The notes under the pieces were generated by a model. The model did not search any database, was not told the DNA's origin, and saw nothing but the letters and a program-made list of their open reading frames with translations. Position numbers and translations under genes: made by a program. 64,000 nucleotides of DNA, from assembly GCA_019155185.1 (NCBI GenBank), contig CM032795.1:16161795-16225794 (forward strand). Direction: 5' to 3'. The DNA comes from Beaufortia kweichowensis. Lineage: Eukaryota; Chordata; Actinopteri; Cypriniformes; Gastromyzontidae. This document shows positions 52,301 through 63,797 of this stretch, piece after piece (position 1 is the stretch's first letter; each line of letters begins with the position of its first letter).

Positions 52301-55300
52301 TACTTTGCGTACATTTCTTTAAGTGTGTTAAAGTCATATGACATCACACTGGCATCACCTGTGAAATCGTACCTATAAGCTCAAAATATGAATCATTATT
52401 ATCAGGGTAAGACAAAGAGACAAATATGCAGATTTTTGTGAACTTGCTTAATAAGTAACTTTTATTTTTAACCAAAACAAGTTATGCATTGCAATTTGAG
52501 TATGTAAAAAATTGGCAGATTTTTTTAAAAAGTGGAAATAAACTGTATTTTTATATATACCATTACTGTAATATAAAACTACACATACCATTATGTAAGA
52601 TTTTAGTCATACTTCTCACCCCTATATTAAAGAATGCAGAAGAAATGTATCCAAAGTACCAAAGGCTGTTCTTCCATTTATCTCTTTTATCTTTCTCTAT
52701 CAGATATGAAAAGCTCTCCAGGCGGAGCATCAGCAGGAAAACCCTCAAGTCTGCTTGGAGGGCCGCAGTGCGAGGAAGCCCCAGCCGGGCCTGTGATCCG
52801 GCCAGAGGTGGAGCTCAGTAACCTGATGATGTGTTCCAGACTGAGCCCGAGCCAGGCGTCACTGCAGTCCGGCTCGTCTCTGGGCTCAGTGAGAGGGGAT
52901 GAAGGAGGCCTGTATGCTGACTTCTATGGAGACTACTGCCCATTGTTTGACAATAGCCAGGATCCTGACTCTGCCAGTCTCAGAGGTAATGAATTCAGCA
53001 AGGGCATTACAATTAGGAATGTCAGTTTATTATTTTTTTTAACTTTAATTAATATATTAATATTTTCTTTATTGTCGGTCAGTTGTTAGATCAGCAACTC
53101 ACTAGCAACTAGGCTTTGAGAAAGAATGCTTTGTCAGTATACTGTTTATCTCGTCTAGACACTTAAAGCCAAAGTAGAAACTGTCTGAGACACATCCTTG
53201 AAGGGTCTGCAGGCAGAAGATAAAGTGCTTGCCTACCGCCGAGAATAATATAGATCTTCCATGTCTCTGTGCTTTAGATGAAGAGCGCTCCGCTGAGCCG
53301 GCCATACAGGAGGGTCAGGGCAGCTTTAAGCTCGAGGGCTGGTGGCTCAAACTCCGACAGTTTCACGGGCTGATAGTGAAGAGGTTTCACTGCGCCAAGA
53401 GGAACACCAAGGGCATTTTCTCTCAAATCCTGTTGCCTGCTTTCTTCGTCTGTGTGGCCATGACTGTGGCCTTGTCTGTGCCTGAGATTGGTAAGGCCTC
53501 TTCAGTCTTGAGTGTTTGTGTGCTGTTGTTTTGTGAAATGACAAAAAAAGTGTTATTGCCTCATGGTATGAATCATTTTTTGTAGTGACTGTAAATTTCA
53601 TGATGGAATTATTTTTGCTGAAAAGCCAATGTAGGAATGTATAGGTTTATATATTAAATAACCACATGTATGTTTGAAACCCTCTCGTATTATGTTATAT
53701 AATATATTAGATATAAACATAAGACCCAAAACGGTCAAATTAATATTATAAAACATATTCTTCTGTATTTTAATACATTAGGTTAATTTACTATTCACTT
53801 TAATAGTTCATGGTTGAATTCTAATCTAATCATGACAAACTATATATTAATAAAAAAATCCAAGACTCAAGAATAAATATTTGACAAATTGTCATAACAA
53901 TAAACATAAACATCTCAAATTATGTGTATGCTAAATATGTGCAGTGACATTTATCATGTTAAATTCTAAATGGATGAGTCACTGTTGAAGCTATTAAACA
54001 ATATACACCTGAATAGATTTGACTATATATCTGCAGTATAAATTGTACAGCAGAACACTTTCCAGCTGGCACAAATCTACTGTTACTGCATATATACTGT
54101 CATACTGTCAAACTCGTAAGTGCAGACTGTTCTGATTGTCGCTTTTTTTTACTGCAGGTGACCTTCCTCCCCTCATTCTGTCTCCATCTCAATATCACAA
54201 CTACACACAACCTCGTGGAAACTTCATCCCTTATGCCAATGAAGACAGACTTCAGTACAGGTCAGACAAAAGATAAATGCACAGAATTTGCTTAATTGTT
54301 AATTGATTTAAATAAACTCTGGTACATCTTACAATATTATATCAATATCATCTCAATGTTTGGGTTAAGCTATTTATTTCTGTAAATATGTTTTAGGTGA
54401 CTAGTAGATAATCGGATGCGAAGTTTTTAGAAAAATCAGACCATGAATGGGTTGTTAAAAAAGTGTATTAAAGGCACAATCAATTCCTCTTCTTCTCTCC
54501 TCCAGAAGTAAAATATCTCCAGATGCCAGTCCGCAGAGGATTGTTAACACCCTTCGTCTGCCCTCCGGAGTGGGTGCGACTTGTGTACTGAAAACTCCCT
54601 TTAACAGCACTTTGGACCAGCTGGCCCAAACTTTAAACCCATACGCCAACAACTCCAAAACTCTGGCAGCCCGCTACTTTGACTCTATGTGCCTAGATTC
54701 CTTCACTCAGGGTGTGCCTTTATCGAATTTTGTGCCCCCGCCTCCCTCTCCTGCCCCCTCAGATGACCCTGAGGCTCATTTTGAAGACAACCTTTGGAAC
54801 TATACTGCTGCTCCACCCACTACTGTCAGAGGTGAGAGTTTGTTTAGAATCATTTGATTAAAGCTCATCACACTATACATTTAAAGTAAAGGATGTCTAA
54901 ATGGAAATACATTATATGAAACATAATACGAGATAAAATTGCTCAGTGCACTTGCTGACTATTGCCTAAAATAAATCGGTGCATTTTACAGCATAAATTC
55001 GATTATTCTGTATTTTCCCATGAAGCTGTGTAATGTGTTTTTTCACTAGTTTCATAGAGCACATTTGTCACCCTGTTGTGTTTTTACAGAGATGGCAACT
55101 TCTCCTCCCACACTGCCGCTGACCATCCGGGAGCCCGTCCGCTGCATCTGCTCCATGCAGGGCACAGGCTTCTCCTGTCCCAGTGGAGTTGGGGGCCGAC
55201 CGCCTCTCATGAAAGTAGTAACTGGAGACATCCTGGTAGACATAACTGGTCGGAATGTGTCCGAATATCTTCTCTACACCTCTGATCGGCTTCGATTGCA

Positions 55301-58300
55301 CAGGTAATAATCGGAAAGGGATCATGTGCTGCAAACAATTGTTAAGATTGTTAAGAAACAAAATTATCTCTTGATATATTAAGTTGGTCATATGCTAAGT
55401 AGTATTATTTTTTATTTGGTGTTAAGATTTGTTTACAATAAGGATGAAATGGTATTGTTGGGATATCGTTGGTTGTGATTTTCCAGCTGATGAATTATAA
55501 AATATTGACAGTCAAACAAAATCTCTTTGAATTTAAAGGTGCACTTAAAACATGAAACAGCATACTTAGAATAAGTATGTAATTATTGTCCATTATTTTC
55601 ATTAATATTAATGTAAAGAAATAGGATCTAATTATCTTAACACTAAATAGGCACCATTGACAAGTTCCAGCAAGTTTTTTTACATAAGTCTTTAATTTAT
55701 TTTCAAAATAAAAGTATTTTAAAGTATTATTAAATATCTGTAAATATTTACCCCACTTACATCATTGTATTTAACTTACTTTTTTTCATGTGTTATGTAT
55801 ATAATTTATGTTATTCATTATATCTTATTCTGAAAAAAAAACTCCTTTCTAGTTTAAGGCCATTAAACTCTATAATTCATGCTTATCCTGCAGATATGGA
55901 GGCTTCACTGTAGGAAACATTCAGAAATCTGTCCCAGCATCTTTCGGTAGAAAAACGCCTCCTATGGTGCGCAAAATAGCAGTGAGACGATCCTCACAGG
56001 TACATCAGACCATCTTTACCTTTTATTGCTGATATATTATATTTTTAGGTAATATTCAATAATATAGTTAATGTTTTTCTTTCTCTACAGGTGCTGTACA
56101 ATAACAAAGGCTATCACAGCATGCCCACTTACCTGAATGTCCTCAACAATGCCATTCTCCGAGCCAATCTGCCCAGTAGTAAAGGAAACCCTGCTGCATA
56201 CGGTGAGACAGTTGCCTGTTTTCTTTTTGAGTCGTCATCATTGCGTGCAACATCTTTTTTTTTTAAAGATTTACCTTAATTATGCTAAAAATGGTACACA
56301 AATGTATTCTGCATTGTATGCAAATGTTTTTGCATTCACAGGCATCACGGTGACCAATCATCCCATGAACAGGACCAGTGCCAGTCTTTCTTTGGATTAT
56401 TTGTAAGTTTCTCTCTCATCCGTACTTTTTGTTTCAACTCTCATTTCTTATTTCTAATGTGTCATTCACTCTTCATCTTCTTCTAGGCTCCAGGGCACTG
56501 ATGTGGTTATTGCCATTTTCATCATCGTAGCTATGTCCTTTGTGCCAGCCAGCTTCGTGGTCTTTCTTGTAGCTGAAAAATCCACCAAGGCCAAGCACCT
56601 GCAGTTTGTCAGCGGTTGTGACCCTGTCATCTACTGGCTAGCAAACTACATATGGGACATGGTAAGGTGAAGGACCGACTGGTGCTCTGTTCCAAATCCT
56701 AGTGAGCTAGTTTAATGTTATATTGTTGCTTAAATTAAACTTTGATAGCACACACAAATATAAGGTTTTCATATTATCATGAAAGTTTTTATTTACATTT
56801 TAAATTACACCCAAAATGGCTAATTAAAATTAATATATAAACAATATTTATCTTGTGTGTCATCTGATTCCTCACAATGCCAGACAGCTCACTAGATGTT
56901 GAAACAGATTTGAAAATGTGTGACTTGGTGTCTACACAAAAACATTTCCCAAGGCTAAATTGGTTTCCTGTGCCCTTTCTTTTCAAGCTTAACTACCTGG
57001 TTCCAGCTACATGCTGTGTCCTAATTTTGTTTGTGTTCGACCTTCCTGCATACACATCACCAACAAATTTCCCGGCAGTGCTCTCTCTATTCCTCCTTTA
57101 TGGGTAAGCGTTTTCTCTATAAACACTATCTCTGTCTATCAGGTGTGGAGTGAGAATCAATAAAAGGCTGTATCAGTAAATCCTGTTTTATTTCTTGAAA
57201 ATGCCAATGTGTGATTGAACTGATAAGAATGAAAAATGAAGACTATTGTTCTGGACCAATCTTCAGGACATTTTGTTGGTGTTTTTGTTATTTTTCATTC
57301 GCTCTCTCTCTGTAGCTGGTCTATAACCCCCATCATGTATCCAGCTTCGTTCTGGTTTGAGGTACCCAGCACAGCCTATGTGTTTCTCATAGTCATCAAT
57401 CTCTTCATTGGCATCACAGCCACAGTTGCCACTTTCCTGCTGCAGCTCTTTGAGCGTGACAAGGTACATCAGAATAAGAAATGACAGTTAGTCATTATCA
57501 TTTCTATCACAGACAGTGTTTTACTTACTTTACAATTTAAATACAGTTACTTGTATACACATTCTGTATATACAATCAACACATTTTGAGCTGTTTATTT
57601 AATTTTTTTTGTTGAAATTCATATGAAAATGTATGTATTGAAACATGGAATGGTTCATTTAAGTTGAAAAACAGTTTTATTTCTATTGTCCATGTGGTCA
57701 GTAGATTTATATGGCTTTTAAAAATGTATTGGTACTGAGTAATGTGATTACTTTTTAGTCTGTGTTTAGTGAGTAGTATAATTACAAATCTGATGATTTA
57801 TTAGTAATTAGTAATGAATTACAAGGTAGTTTTTATCACATAAAGAACATAATTGTGTCCAACCATAATGTTTGCTTGTTGTTTTTTACTTGACAGGATC
57901 TAAAGTTGGTTAACAGTTATCTAAAGTCCTGCTTTCTCATCTTCCCAAACTATAACCTTGGTCATGGCTTGATGGAGATGGCGTATAATGAGTACATTAA
58001 CGAATATTATGCCAAAATAGGTTCGTTTCTTGTCTCCAAACTTTGTTGCGTACAGTTTCTGCTGTTTTGAAAGCCTAATGCCGTCTCCTCCCTGCAGGCC
58101 AGTTTGATAAAGTGAAGTCTCCATTTGAATGGGACATTGTGACACGAGGACTGGTTGCAATGACAATTGAGGGATTCGTTGGCTTTCTCATCACAATTCT
58201 GTGCCAGTACAACTTCCTCAGGAAAGCCCAGTAAGTGTGGGTTTGTTTAATGATTCATTTTCATTTTTGGGTATACGGTTTCTTTAAACAGCCACTGATT

Positions 58301-61300
58301 TCTTTTCAATGAAGGAGAGTGCCTGTCAACAGCCAGCCGGTGGAGGATGATGATGTGGATGTGGCCTGTGAAAGACGCAGAGTGCTGAGAGGAGATGCTG
58401 ACAATGACATGCTGAAGATTGACAACCTCACCAAGGTCTGGGATATTTTTAACATGCTTTTTGCTTGATCTGAACTCTTCTTCCTATTCCCAAAAGGCCA
58501 CGTGTCCTCAGTGTCTGCGTGTCTCTACAGGTGTACAAGTCTCGCAAGATGGGTCGGATCCTGGCGGTGGACCGTCTGTGTCTGGGGGTCCGTCCTGGGG
58601 AATGTTTTGGGCTGCTGGGGGTGAATGGAGCAGGAAAGACCACTACCTTTAAAATGCTGACAGGAGACGAGAGCACGACGGGGGGAGAGGCCTTCATACA
58701 AGGAAACAGGTGCTATGTTCAGACCTCCTTTTTATTGTAACAGAAAATACGTAACACACATTAACATGGTGTAAAACAGCTAGATTTTTTAATTAGGAGT
58801 TTTAATTTCTGAATTCTGAAAAATAGTATTTCAATATTGTAATAATATGAATATTGTTGTTAAATATTATAAATGTACTTATCCCAAAAATATGCATTTT
58901 TCTTCTTAATAAAACGAATAGATCCAGCCCTTGATTCTGATTGGTCAATAAGTCTATTTTATTCGCAGTAAAGCACAGCTATGATCACTTCACCCAATTA
59001 TTGTATCACTGGGCATCACCCTTAGCAACATAAAAATATATCACAAATATATTTTTTCAGTGGAAGGAATGCTTTTAGTGATTTTACTATATGTAAGTTG
59101 CATTGATACATGTTTTTAGGCTTAATATTTGTATTGTGTGCTTGTGTGAACTGTTTTTAAAAGCAAAAAGATACTTGATCCTAGTGCTTTATCGTATCAT
59201 ATAATCAAAACCTCTTTATATTTCTCTCCCTACTGCATGTCACACACACAATATAATTTGCGAGCTCATTGTCTCCTACAGCATCCTACGGGAGCTTTTG
59301 CGCGTGCAGCAGAGCATCGGTTACTGCCCTCAGTTTGACGCTCTGTTTGATGATCTGACTGCTCGAGAACATCTGGAGCTGTACACTCGCCTCCGCGGAA
59401 TCCCCTGGAAAGATGAGGAACGGGTAAGAGCGCTGACACACACACATCCTGCTACTCAAATGACACGCGGTAATGATTGTCAAGTGATAGTGGAGTATGT
59501 GGTTGTGGGTAAGAGCTCCTAAAAGCTCTCTTGAAATCAGGGCAAGAGCACTTAGCAATCAGTTACTGTTAATTGCTGTTTGAAGTTCATTGTTAAAGCG
59601 TTCTTGCTGTTAGCGATAAAATATGGTTATAGTTTTTTTACTTATTACAACAGTTGATTTGTATGTCTCTCTCTGAAGGTGATTCAGTGGGCTCTGGAGA
59701 AACTGGAGTTGTCCAAGTATGCCGACAAACCTGCTGGCACTTACAGTGGAGGCAACAAACGCAAACTCTCAACAGCCATTGCTCTCATCGGATACCCCTC
59801 GCTCATCTTTCTGGTCTGATCCGTCTCCAAAACGTTAAATGCTAAATGTTAAATTACTGTCATTCTCTAGAACATGCTTCTGTTGGTTGTTACAGGATGA
59901 GCCCACCACAGGAATGGACCCAAAGGCTCGCCGTTTCTTATGGAACCTGATTCTCGACATCATCAAGACGGGACGCTCGGTGGTGTTGACGTCACACAGG
60001 TTCAGCAAATATAAAAGCATTGTTAATGTGTTTGAAGTATTTAGGGCTTCACCTTTGTGATGGTCTAACGTGTTTGTTTTCAGTATGGAGGAGTGTGAAG
60101 CTCTGTGCACTAGACTGGGCATCATGGTTAACGGCAGGTTCAAGTGTTTGGGGAGCATCCAACATCTCAAAAACAGGTGAAAAAATTTAATTCCAGTACA
60201 TTTTGTCAGTATGTCTATTCTCTTGGAATTCGAACCAGTTATAATGCAGGAAAGCCTGAAATATGTTATGCATGGATATGCCTAAAACAAAAAGCGTTGC
60301 ACGTTAATCACAATTGTGGTTGTCTTTCTCGGGACAGGTTTGGAGATGGATACATGATCACGGTTCGCACCAAGACCACTGCTAGCATCAAGGAAGTGAT
60401 CCGATTTTTCAACAGGAATTTTCCAGAGGCGATACTAAAAGTAAGTTTTATTTTAGTGTATTTTATGTACTTCAGAAGAGAGACATTCTCCATGCTTTAT
60501 TTTTGCTCTGTATCAACATCTGCAAATGTCCATTGTCCTGTTAGTTTTGAAGTTGCATAAAAGTTGCAAAATAATGCAAATCATTCACAAGATGTTTTCG
60601 TAAAACACTGACCAAACTAAGTACACACGTGCAAATATTTTGAGCTTTGCTTGCAGTAAAAATTGTAAACTTCTGCTTATTTCTTTCACCTAAGGAGCGG
60701 CACCACACAAAGATTCAGTACCAGCTGAAGTCCGAGAACATCTCTCTGGCTCAGGTCTTCAGCAAAATGGAGCAGGTGGTGGAGGTGCTGAGCATCGAGG
60801 ATTATTCTGTCAGCCAGACAACACTGGACAATGTGAGTATAGCCTTGCAGTGTGGTCTTAATTTTGCTTATGATGAAATTATAGTATTTACTATAATTAT
60901 AGTGAAATTATAGTAATACTATATATGATAGTATTATCAGTAATGAAAGTGTCTTTAACGTGATTAGACTGAATAACTAATATTAAATGTGGTTCATTTA
61001 GCGTTTCATAATAAGTTTGATGAATTCTAAACATAATTACTAAATAAAAACCAGCTATGTTCTTTGCTTAGGTTTTTGTCAACTTTGCAAAAAAGCAAAG
61101 CGACAATTTAGAACCACAAGAAAGTTCTCCCTCTAGTGGTGGTCAGTCTCCACTGCAGCGACTGCTCAGCATCCTCAGGCCTCGTCCAGCTAATACAGAA
61201 CTCAGTGCACTGGTCAGTGAAGAGCCAGAGGAACTGGAGAGTGATGATGATGAAGGACTGATCAGCTTTGAGGAAGAGAGGGTAAGGCACATATATACGA

Positions 61301-61770
61301 AAATAATAGATTATAATTTAAGGGTTAAGTAAATTAAATCTGCTTGGCACATTTATGGTCCGCATAAGGCTTTTATTTTGTTAACAGTGCTATTTGGTTT
61401 TGATTTGTAACACTATTTGTGTAATTAAGGTTATGTGGCAATGATTTATAACAATATTTATCATTCTGAACAGTCGGAACAAATCAATTGAGGTTCTGCT
61501 GATGGTGTTATAATTTAAAAACGGGAAATGTTTTAAGGAAATTACCCTCATTTTATCCTAATTGTTATAATGTATATGTTTTCTGACAAGTAAATGCATT
61601 AACTCTGACAGGCATATAAAAGCCAAAAACTTTAAAACATTTTAAAGTTTAAGACTTTGCGAGAGTGAGACTTAAAAAAAGAATACAAAAAACGTTTTAT
61701 GTAATAATTTGATTGTCTTATTTTGTCTTTACAGGTGCAGTTATCCTTTAATACAGACACTCTGTGCTAA
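26444..61770 (+). CDS. abca2: abca2: full-length ABC lipid transporter (49 coding exons)
   Basis: ABCA2 is an endosomal/lysosomal ABC transporter that affects sterol and sphingolipid handling, strongly expressed in myelinating glia of mammals. The gene runs from [14 protein letters not shown] to a C-terminus of NTDTLC, about 2,501 residues once one frame break is allowed for (human 2,435). Architecture: N-terminal membrane helix, large luminal domain 1, five-helix cluster, ATPase domain 1, linker, membrane helix, luminal domain 2, helix cluster, ATPase domain 2, C-terminal VFVNFA motif. Identity to human ABCA2 is near complete in the membrane and ATPase parts; recalled ABCA1 differs clearly (for example it starts MACWPQLRLLLWKN). 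Two oddities: a 2-base excess in exon 23 and a GC donor after exon 10. Exon lists are given in the block entries below. Confidence 0.97.
26581..26665. promoter_or_regulatory. CpG-rich segment just after abca2 exon 1
   Basis: A short run unusually rich in CG dinucleotides for this AT-rich window (for example GTCGCGCGGTAACGG). It sits about 70 bases downstream of exon 1 and is likely part of the abca2 promoter-proximal unmethylated region. Confidence 0.35.
34172..34306. repeat. Compound microsatellite (CT)n then (ACTC)n
   Basis: A GATCTC-rich lead-in (GATCTCGATCTCGATCTC) passes into about 40 CT units and then about 11 ACTC tetranucleotides. It lies in abca2 intron 1. The long Ser-Leu reading frame through it is a by-product of the repeat, not a gene. 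Confidence 0.95.
35599..35735 (-). mobile_element. Degenerate tRNA-derived SINE in abca2 intron 1
   Basis: On the minus strand a tRNA-like promoter B box, GGTTTGATTCC (35678-35688; consensus GGTTCGANTCC), is followed by CCAGAGAACACACATG and an AAATGCATAAATGTAAATGT tail. This is the layout of a widespread teleost SINE whose head is tRNA-like. The A-box half is eroded. It is not an active tRNA gene: the cloverleaf cannot be formed. Confidence 0.55.
37351..37396. repeat. (GA)n microsatellite in abca2 intron 1
   Basis: About 20 GA units flanked by unique sequence. A shorter, impure GA tract is at 35202-35227. Confidence 0.9.
38285..48089 (+). CDS. abca2: abca2 exons 2-15: first membrane helix and luminal domain 1
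   Basis: Exons: 38285-38378, 41171-41282, 41802-41965, 43041-43162, 43550-43651, 44201-44377, 44605-44826, 45048-45400, 45478-45637, 46020-46148, 46305-46472, 46655-46751, 46862-47035, 47987-48089. Exon 2 is the first transmembrane helix ([18 protein letters not shown]). The rest is the large luminal domain, with [114 protein letters not shown] and [11 protein letters not shown], all near-identical to human. Many Asn-X-Ser/Thr sites occur. Exons 6 and 7 (43550-44377) encode material with little or no counterpart in human as I recall it. Exon 10 ends at a GC donor (GCAAGT). Confidence 0.93.
39174..39497. mobile_element. Inverted-repeat MITE-like element in abca2 intron 2
   Basis: The left end TTTACAATAAGGTGGTATTT plus GTTAACATTAG is mirrored by the right end, whose reverse complement begins ACTTTACAATAAAGTTGTAT. 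The interior has the CATTTATTAAGATT and AATGCAT motifs typical of a common cyprinid element. Non-coding. A second, truncated copy is in intron 26. Confidence 0.65.
40042..40060. repeat. Poly(T) run in abca2 intron 2
   Basis: Nineteen T in a row, beside a GC-richer block (40061-40220). It could be the tail of an old minus-strand retroposed sequence, but no flanking duplication was recognised. Confidence 0.7.
48211..49619 (+). CDS. abca2: abca2 exons 16-20: membrane helix cluster 1
   Basis: Exons: 48211-48325, 48407-48597, 48731-48881, 49154-49358, 49461-49619. They encode the five-helix cluster of the first transmembrane domain, with [105 protein letters not shown] and [20 protein letters not shown]. 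Exon 17 ends in TG and exon 18 supplies T, giving Cys. Without that 133-base intron the frame would read on into non-homologous sequence, so the donor at 48598 is well supported. Confidence 0.95.
49748..50765 (+). CDS. abca2: abca2 exons 21-24: nucleotide-binding domain 1
   Basis: Exons: 49748-49928, 50025-50237, 50310-50508, 50586-50765. The domain binds and hydrolyses ATP. Walker [15 protein letters not shown] spans exons 21/22, the Q-loop region is [17 protein letters not shown] (exon 22), the ABC signature [13 protein letters not shown] and Walker [17 protein letters not shown] are in exon 23, and the H-loop [14 protein letters not shown] is in exon 24. Exon 23 is 199 bases where codon phase requires 197. 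Two extra bases (50470-50471, GT) separate PYAR from [11 protein letters not shown], which continues in another frame. Both sides are conserved, so splicing cannot explain it. Confidence 0.93.
50866..51180. repeat. Candidate dispersed repeat in abca2 intron 24
   Basis: It contains repeated and mirrored 'AAAACAAG' motifs (ACTTAAAACAAGATAAATCT, CTTGTTTTAAGCATAAATCA, GCTTAAAACAAGAAGAAAAT) and CTCAAGAGA, reminiscent of a common zebrafish intronic repeat. The boundaries are approximate. Similar fragments appear at 47690-47870 in intron 14. Confidence 0.4.
51356..52985 (+). CDS. abca2: abca2 exons 25-27: regulatory linker after NBD1
   Basis: Exons: 51356-51531, 51696-51816, 52704-52985. Exon 25 has [19 protein letters not shown] and [14 protein letters not shown]. 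Exon 26 has [20 protein letters not shown], the conserved end of the ATPase domain, then LENSDA. Exon 27 is a less conserved Ser/Gly-rich linker that regains similarity at [20 protein letters not shown] and [15 protein letters not shown]. This cytosolic linker in ABCA proteins carries phosphorylation sites. Confidence 0.92.
51988..52237. mobile_element. Second copy of the intron 2 MITE family, abca2 intron 26
   Basis: It contains TTGTTAACATCAGTTATGCA, GCATTTATTAATCTTTGTTA and, at the right, the mirrored GTTAACAAATACAACCTTATT. These are the same building blocks as 39174-39497, with the outer 'TTTACAATAAGG' tip lost on the left. Confidence 0.6.
53278..56402 (+). CDS. abca2: abca2 exons 28-34: second-half membrane helix and luminal domain 2
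   Basis: Exons: 53278-53490, 54158-54260, 54506-54831, 55090-55303, 55894-55999, 56091-56202, 56342-56402. Exon 28 has [20 protein letters not shown] then the helix [20 protein letters not shown] (with L for I at one site). Luminal landmarks: [131 protein letters not shown] and [20 protein letters not shown]. The fish protein has a longer insert in exon 30 ([19 protein letters not shown]) than I recall for human. Confidence 0.94.
53817..53965. repeat. Dispersed repeat, copy B (abca2 intron 28)
   Basis: Counterpart of copy A at 3966-4125. The left block CTAATCTAATCATGACAAAC is near-identical and the right block AATATGTGCAGTGACATTTA follows at similar spacing. The middle has diverged. Confidence 0.6.
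56487..58230 (+). CDS. abca2: abca2 exons 35-39: membrane helix cluster 2
   Basis: Exons: 56487-56661, 56988-57103, 57316-57463, 57897-58020, 58098-58230. They encode the second helix cluster, with [139 protein letters not shown] and [20 protein letters not shown]. All joins are in phase and nearly identical to human ABCA2. Confidence 0.96.
58315..60440 (+). CDS. abca2: abca2 exons 40-46: nucleotide-binding domain 2
   Basis: Exons: 58315-58435, 58531-58709, 59282-59423, 59679-59813, 59896-59999, 60084-60176, 60338-60440. Second ATPase domain: Walker [17 protein letters not shown] (exon 41), Q-loop region [18 protein letters not shown] (exon 42), signature [17 protein letters not shown] and Walker B split as [19 protein letters not shown] (exons 43/44), H-loop [13 protein letters not shown] (exons 44/45) and [13 protein letters not shown] (exon 46). 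Catalytic residues are intact and, unlike NBD1, there is no frame break. Confidence 0.96.
60695..61770 (+). CDS. abca2: abca2 exons 47-49: C-terminal regulatory tail
   Basis: Exons: 60695-60832, 61072-61281, 61735-61770. Exon 47 gives [17 protein letters not shown] sequence ([18 protein letters not shown]) and [13 protein letters not shown]. Exon 48 opens with [12 protein letters not shown], the motif required for transporter function in ABCA1, then an acidic stretch and [11 protein letters not shown]. Exon 49 has 11 codons ([11 protein letters not shown]) and TAA at 61768-61770, matching the human C-terminus almost exactly. Confidence 0.95.
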
Positions 61771-62746
61771 ACTAGCTGTTAATCTCACAAACAGAGATGT
61801 AAAAATCAAAACAAGCCTCAAGTTCAGACGCGTGTCTGTATGGTGAAAGACATTTGTGTGCTTTTTCCCTTTGGAGATGATCCATCTCTCTGGCCGTTTG
61901 AGTGGGTTGTTCTTTCCATTTGCACTTTAACGGCAGAGCGAGAGAACAGCTCATCTGGGAACTCTAAACGGAGATACAGTCAGTGCCTGAATGGGATCAG
62001 GCCAGAGAGAGCGGGACTCAGAGCTCCGTCCATGAGCTACATTTTGAAGGTGATGGTTTATGGAAATGTGTCCTTTAGATTCAAGCCTGCTGGATGGGAA
62101 TAAAAGAGAATGTATTTTTGGCTTTGTGGTCATAGTGTGTTTATTTTGGTATCGCTTTAAATTTAAAAAAGGTTGTACGATCTTTAAACTGATCAAGTTA
62201 AACGTTTTAATCGTATTGTTGATGTCATATCCTAATCATCCTTCGAGGAATATGACCCTTCTGGGTTCAGCATTTGCAGTTTGTTATTTTTAAGACTGTT
62301 TACCCTAATGTTCATTTTAAACCATGTAACTATACCTGTCATTTTCTTTACTTGGACCTAACTTGTTTATTTGTACTTGCATTCAGAGCATGCTCTAAAG
62401 ACAAGCCTGTTGTGTTGTGGGTTGAAGAAATTTTACTACGCTTAAATGCTTAAACAGATCTGTTGTTCTTTTGAATTGTTAAAGAATGCAAATGTATCTG
62501 TGCACCTTCATTGAAGTTCTTACATTGGACATTCTTAGTGAATGATTTGTGACTAATTCTAAGGCCTTTCGTCTTAACCGGACTGAACCAGCGCTGATTA
62601 AAAGAAGCTGGGTGTTTATGATATTGACCTGTAATTGAATGTACGCAGCATAAAGGTGTTTTGTGCGGTTATATGTGTATCCTGAACCAGGGGTTTCTCG
62701 TTTATTTTAATGAATGAATTTTGACATGAATTGTTTCAACACTGTA

Positions 62747-62752
62747 ATTAAA
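62747..62752 (+). terminator. Proximal abca2 poly(A) signal (ATTAAA)
   Basis: ATTAAA followed by GCCAGTGTTTGTCTTGG, a good GT-rich downstream element. It is the most convincing of the early sites. Confidence 0.5.
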
Positions 62753-63228
62753 GCCAGTGTTTGTCTTGGTAAAAGTTTCATTTGTGTTTTTGCTAGTGAT
62801 TAAAAATTAAATATTACCAGATGTCATGTTGGAAATGTTGGAGATGTCAGTAGAAATATTCATAGTAAGTGTCACGCTATCACTGTGAAGCCAAAGGTGA
62901 ACTTTGAGTCACTGTTATTACAGATAGACAGAAATCAGGTCATTGCTCTTTATTGTTATATTTGGAGATCCCGTACGTTTGTGATTTTTGCAGCTTTCGA
63001 CTACATTTATTAAGTTGTCGTTCAATTTAGCCTGTTAGCAGTGTAATGTCATTTTTTCCTGAAAAGTGGATTATTTTTAAGTTGGAATGGTTCTTCTGCT
63101 GAATGCAGGATTTTGCTCATTCATGTCGATTGATGTATAGGATCCTGTTGCACTTAGAACTTTAATGGTGTCTTATTTTTCTGACATAAGTACGCTTACT
63201 ATTTTTTAACTCCTCAAAGAGGATAGTG

Positions 63229-63234
63229 AATAAA
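63229..63234 (+). terminator. Middle abca2 poly(A) signal (AATAAA)
   Basis: Canonical AATAAA about 1.46 kb past the stop. The downstream GT-rich element is weak. Confidence 0.35.
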
Positions 63235-63797
63235 GACTGATCATGGACATGACTAAACTGCAGTTTTGACATATATAATGACCAAAGGAAACAAAACAAA
63301 TCAACCTAATTGTGACCAACTATGTGGAAACTGACCTAACAAACCATGAACATGTATTTACTGAATGATCAGACGTCTTTGATTAAACTCTCTGGGCTGC
63401 TTCAGAATATGTTTCCTGTTAACAGAAACCTCAACAGCCTAACTAAAGATCAGAACAAGCTGCTTTACTGGATATTGACATGTGCAGTGATTTAAGACAC
63501 CAGCAAACACGTGTGATTCTGTATAATTAAAAATAACATTGATCTTGTTTATGGATAATGGGATATTTAGTTTTATTTATAGTAAGTGCTTTGGAATGTA
63601 AAATGAGTACATGTGAATATGATTAAATATTTATGAACGTTTTTCACAGTAATACCTTTGTTCTGATGGATTTCCTTGTAACAAGATTGACTGGACCTTT
63701 AAAGCTTGTTTTCAATTACTTTTATTGTTTCCATTCTCTTGTGCTAACTGGGTGAACTGATGTTTTTAATATTACCAGGGAGAAAAGAGAATAATTC

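Noticed and set aside
26444..61770. Naming the transporter abca1
   Set aside because: The N-terminus, luminal domains and C-terminus match ABCA2, not ABCA1, and fut7 is the expected ABCA2 neighbour.
2949..61770. Calling trpm6 or abca2 a pseudogene because of frame breaks
   Set aside because: Only three small indels, no in-frame stops within exons, and all splice sites and catalytic motifs intact; sequence error is more likely.
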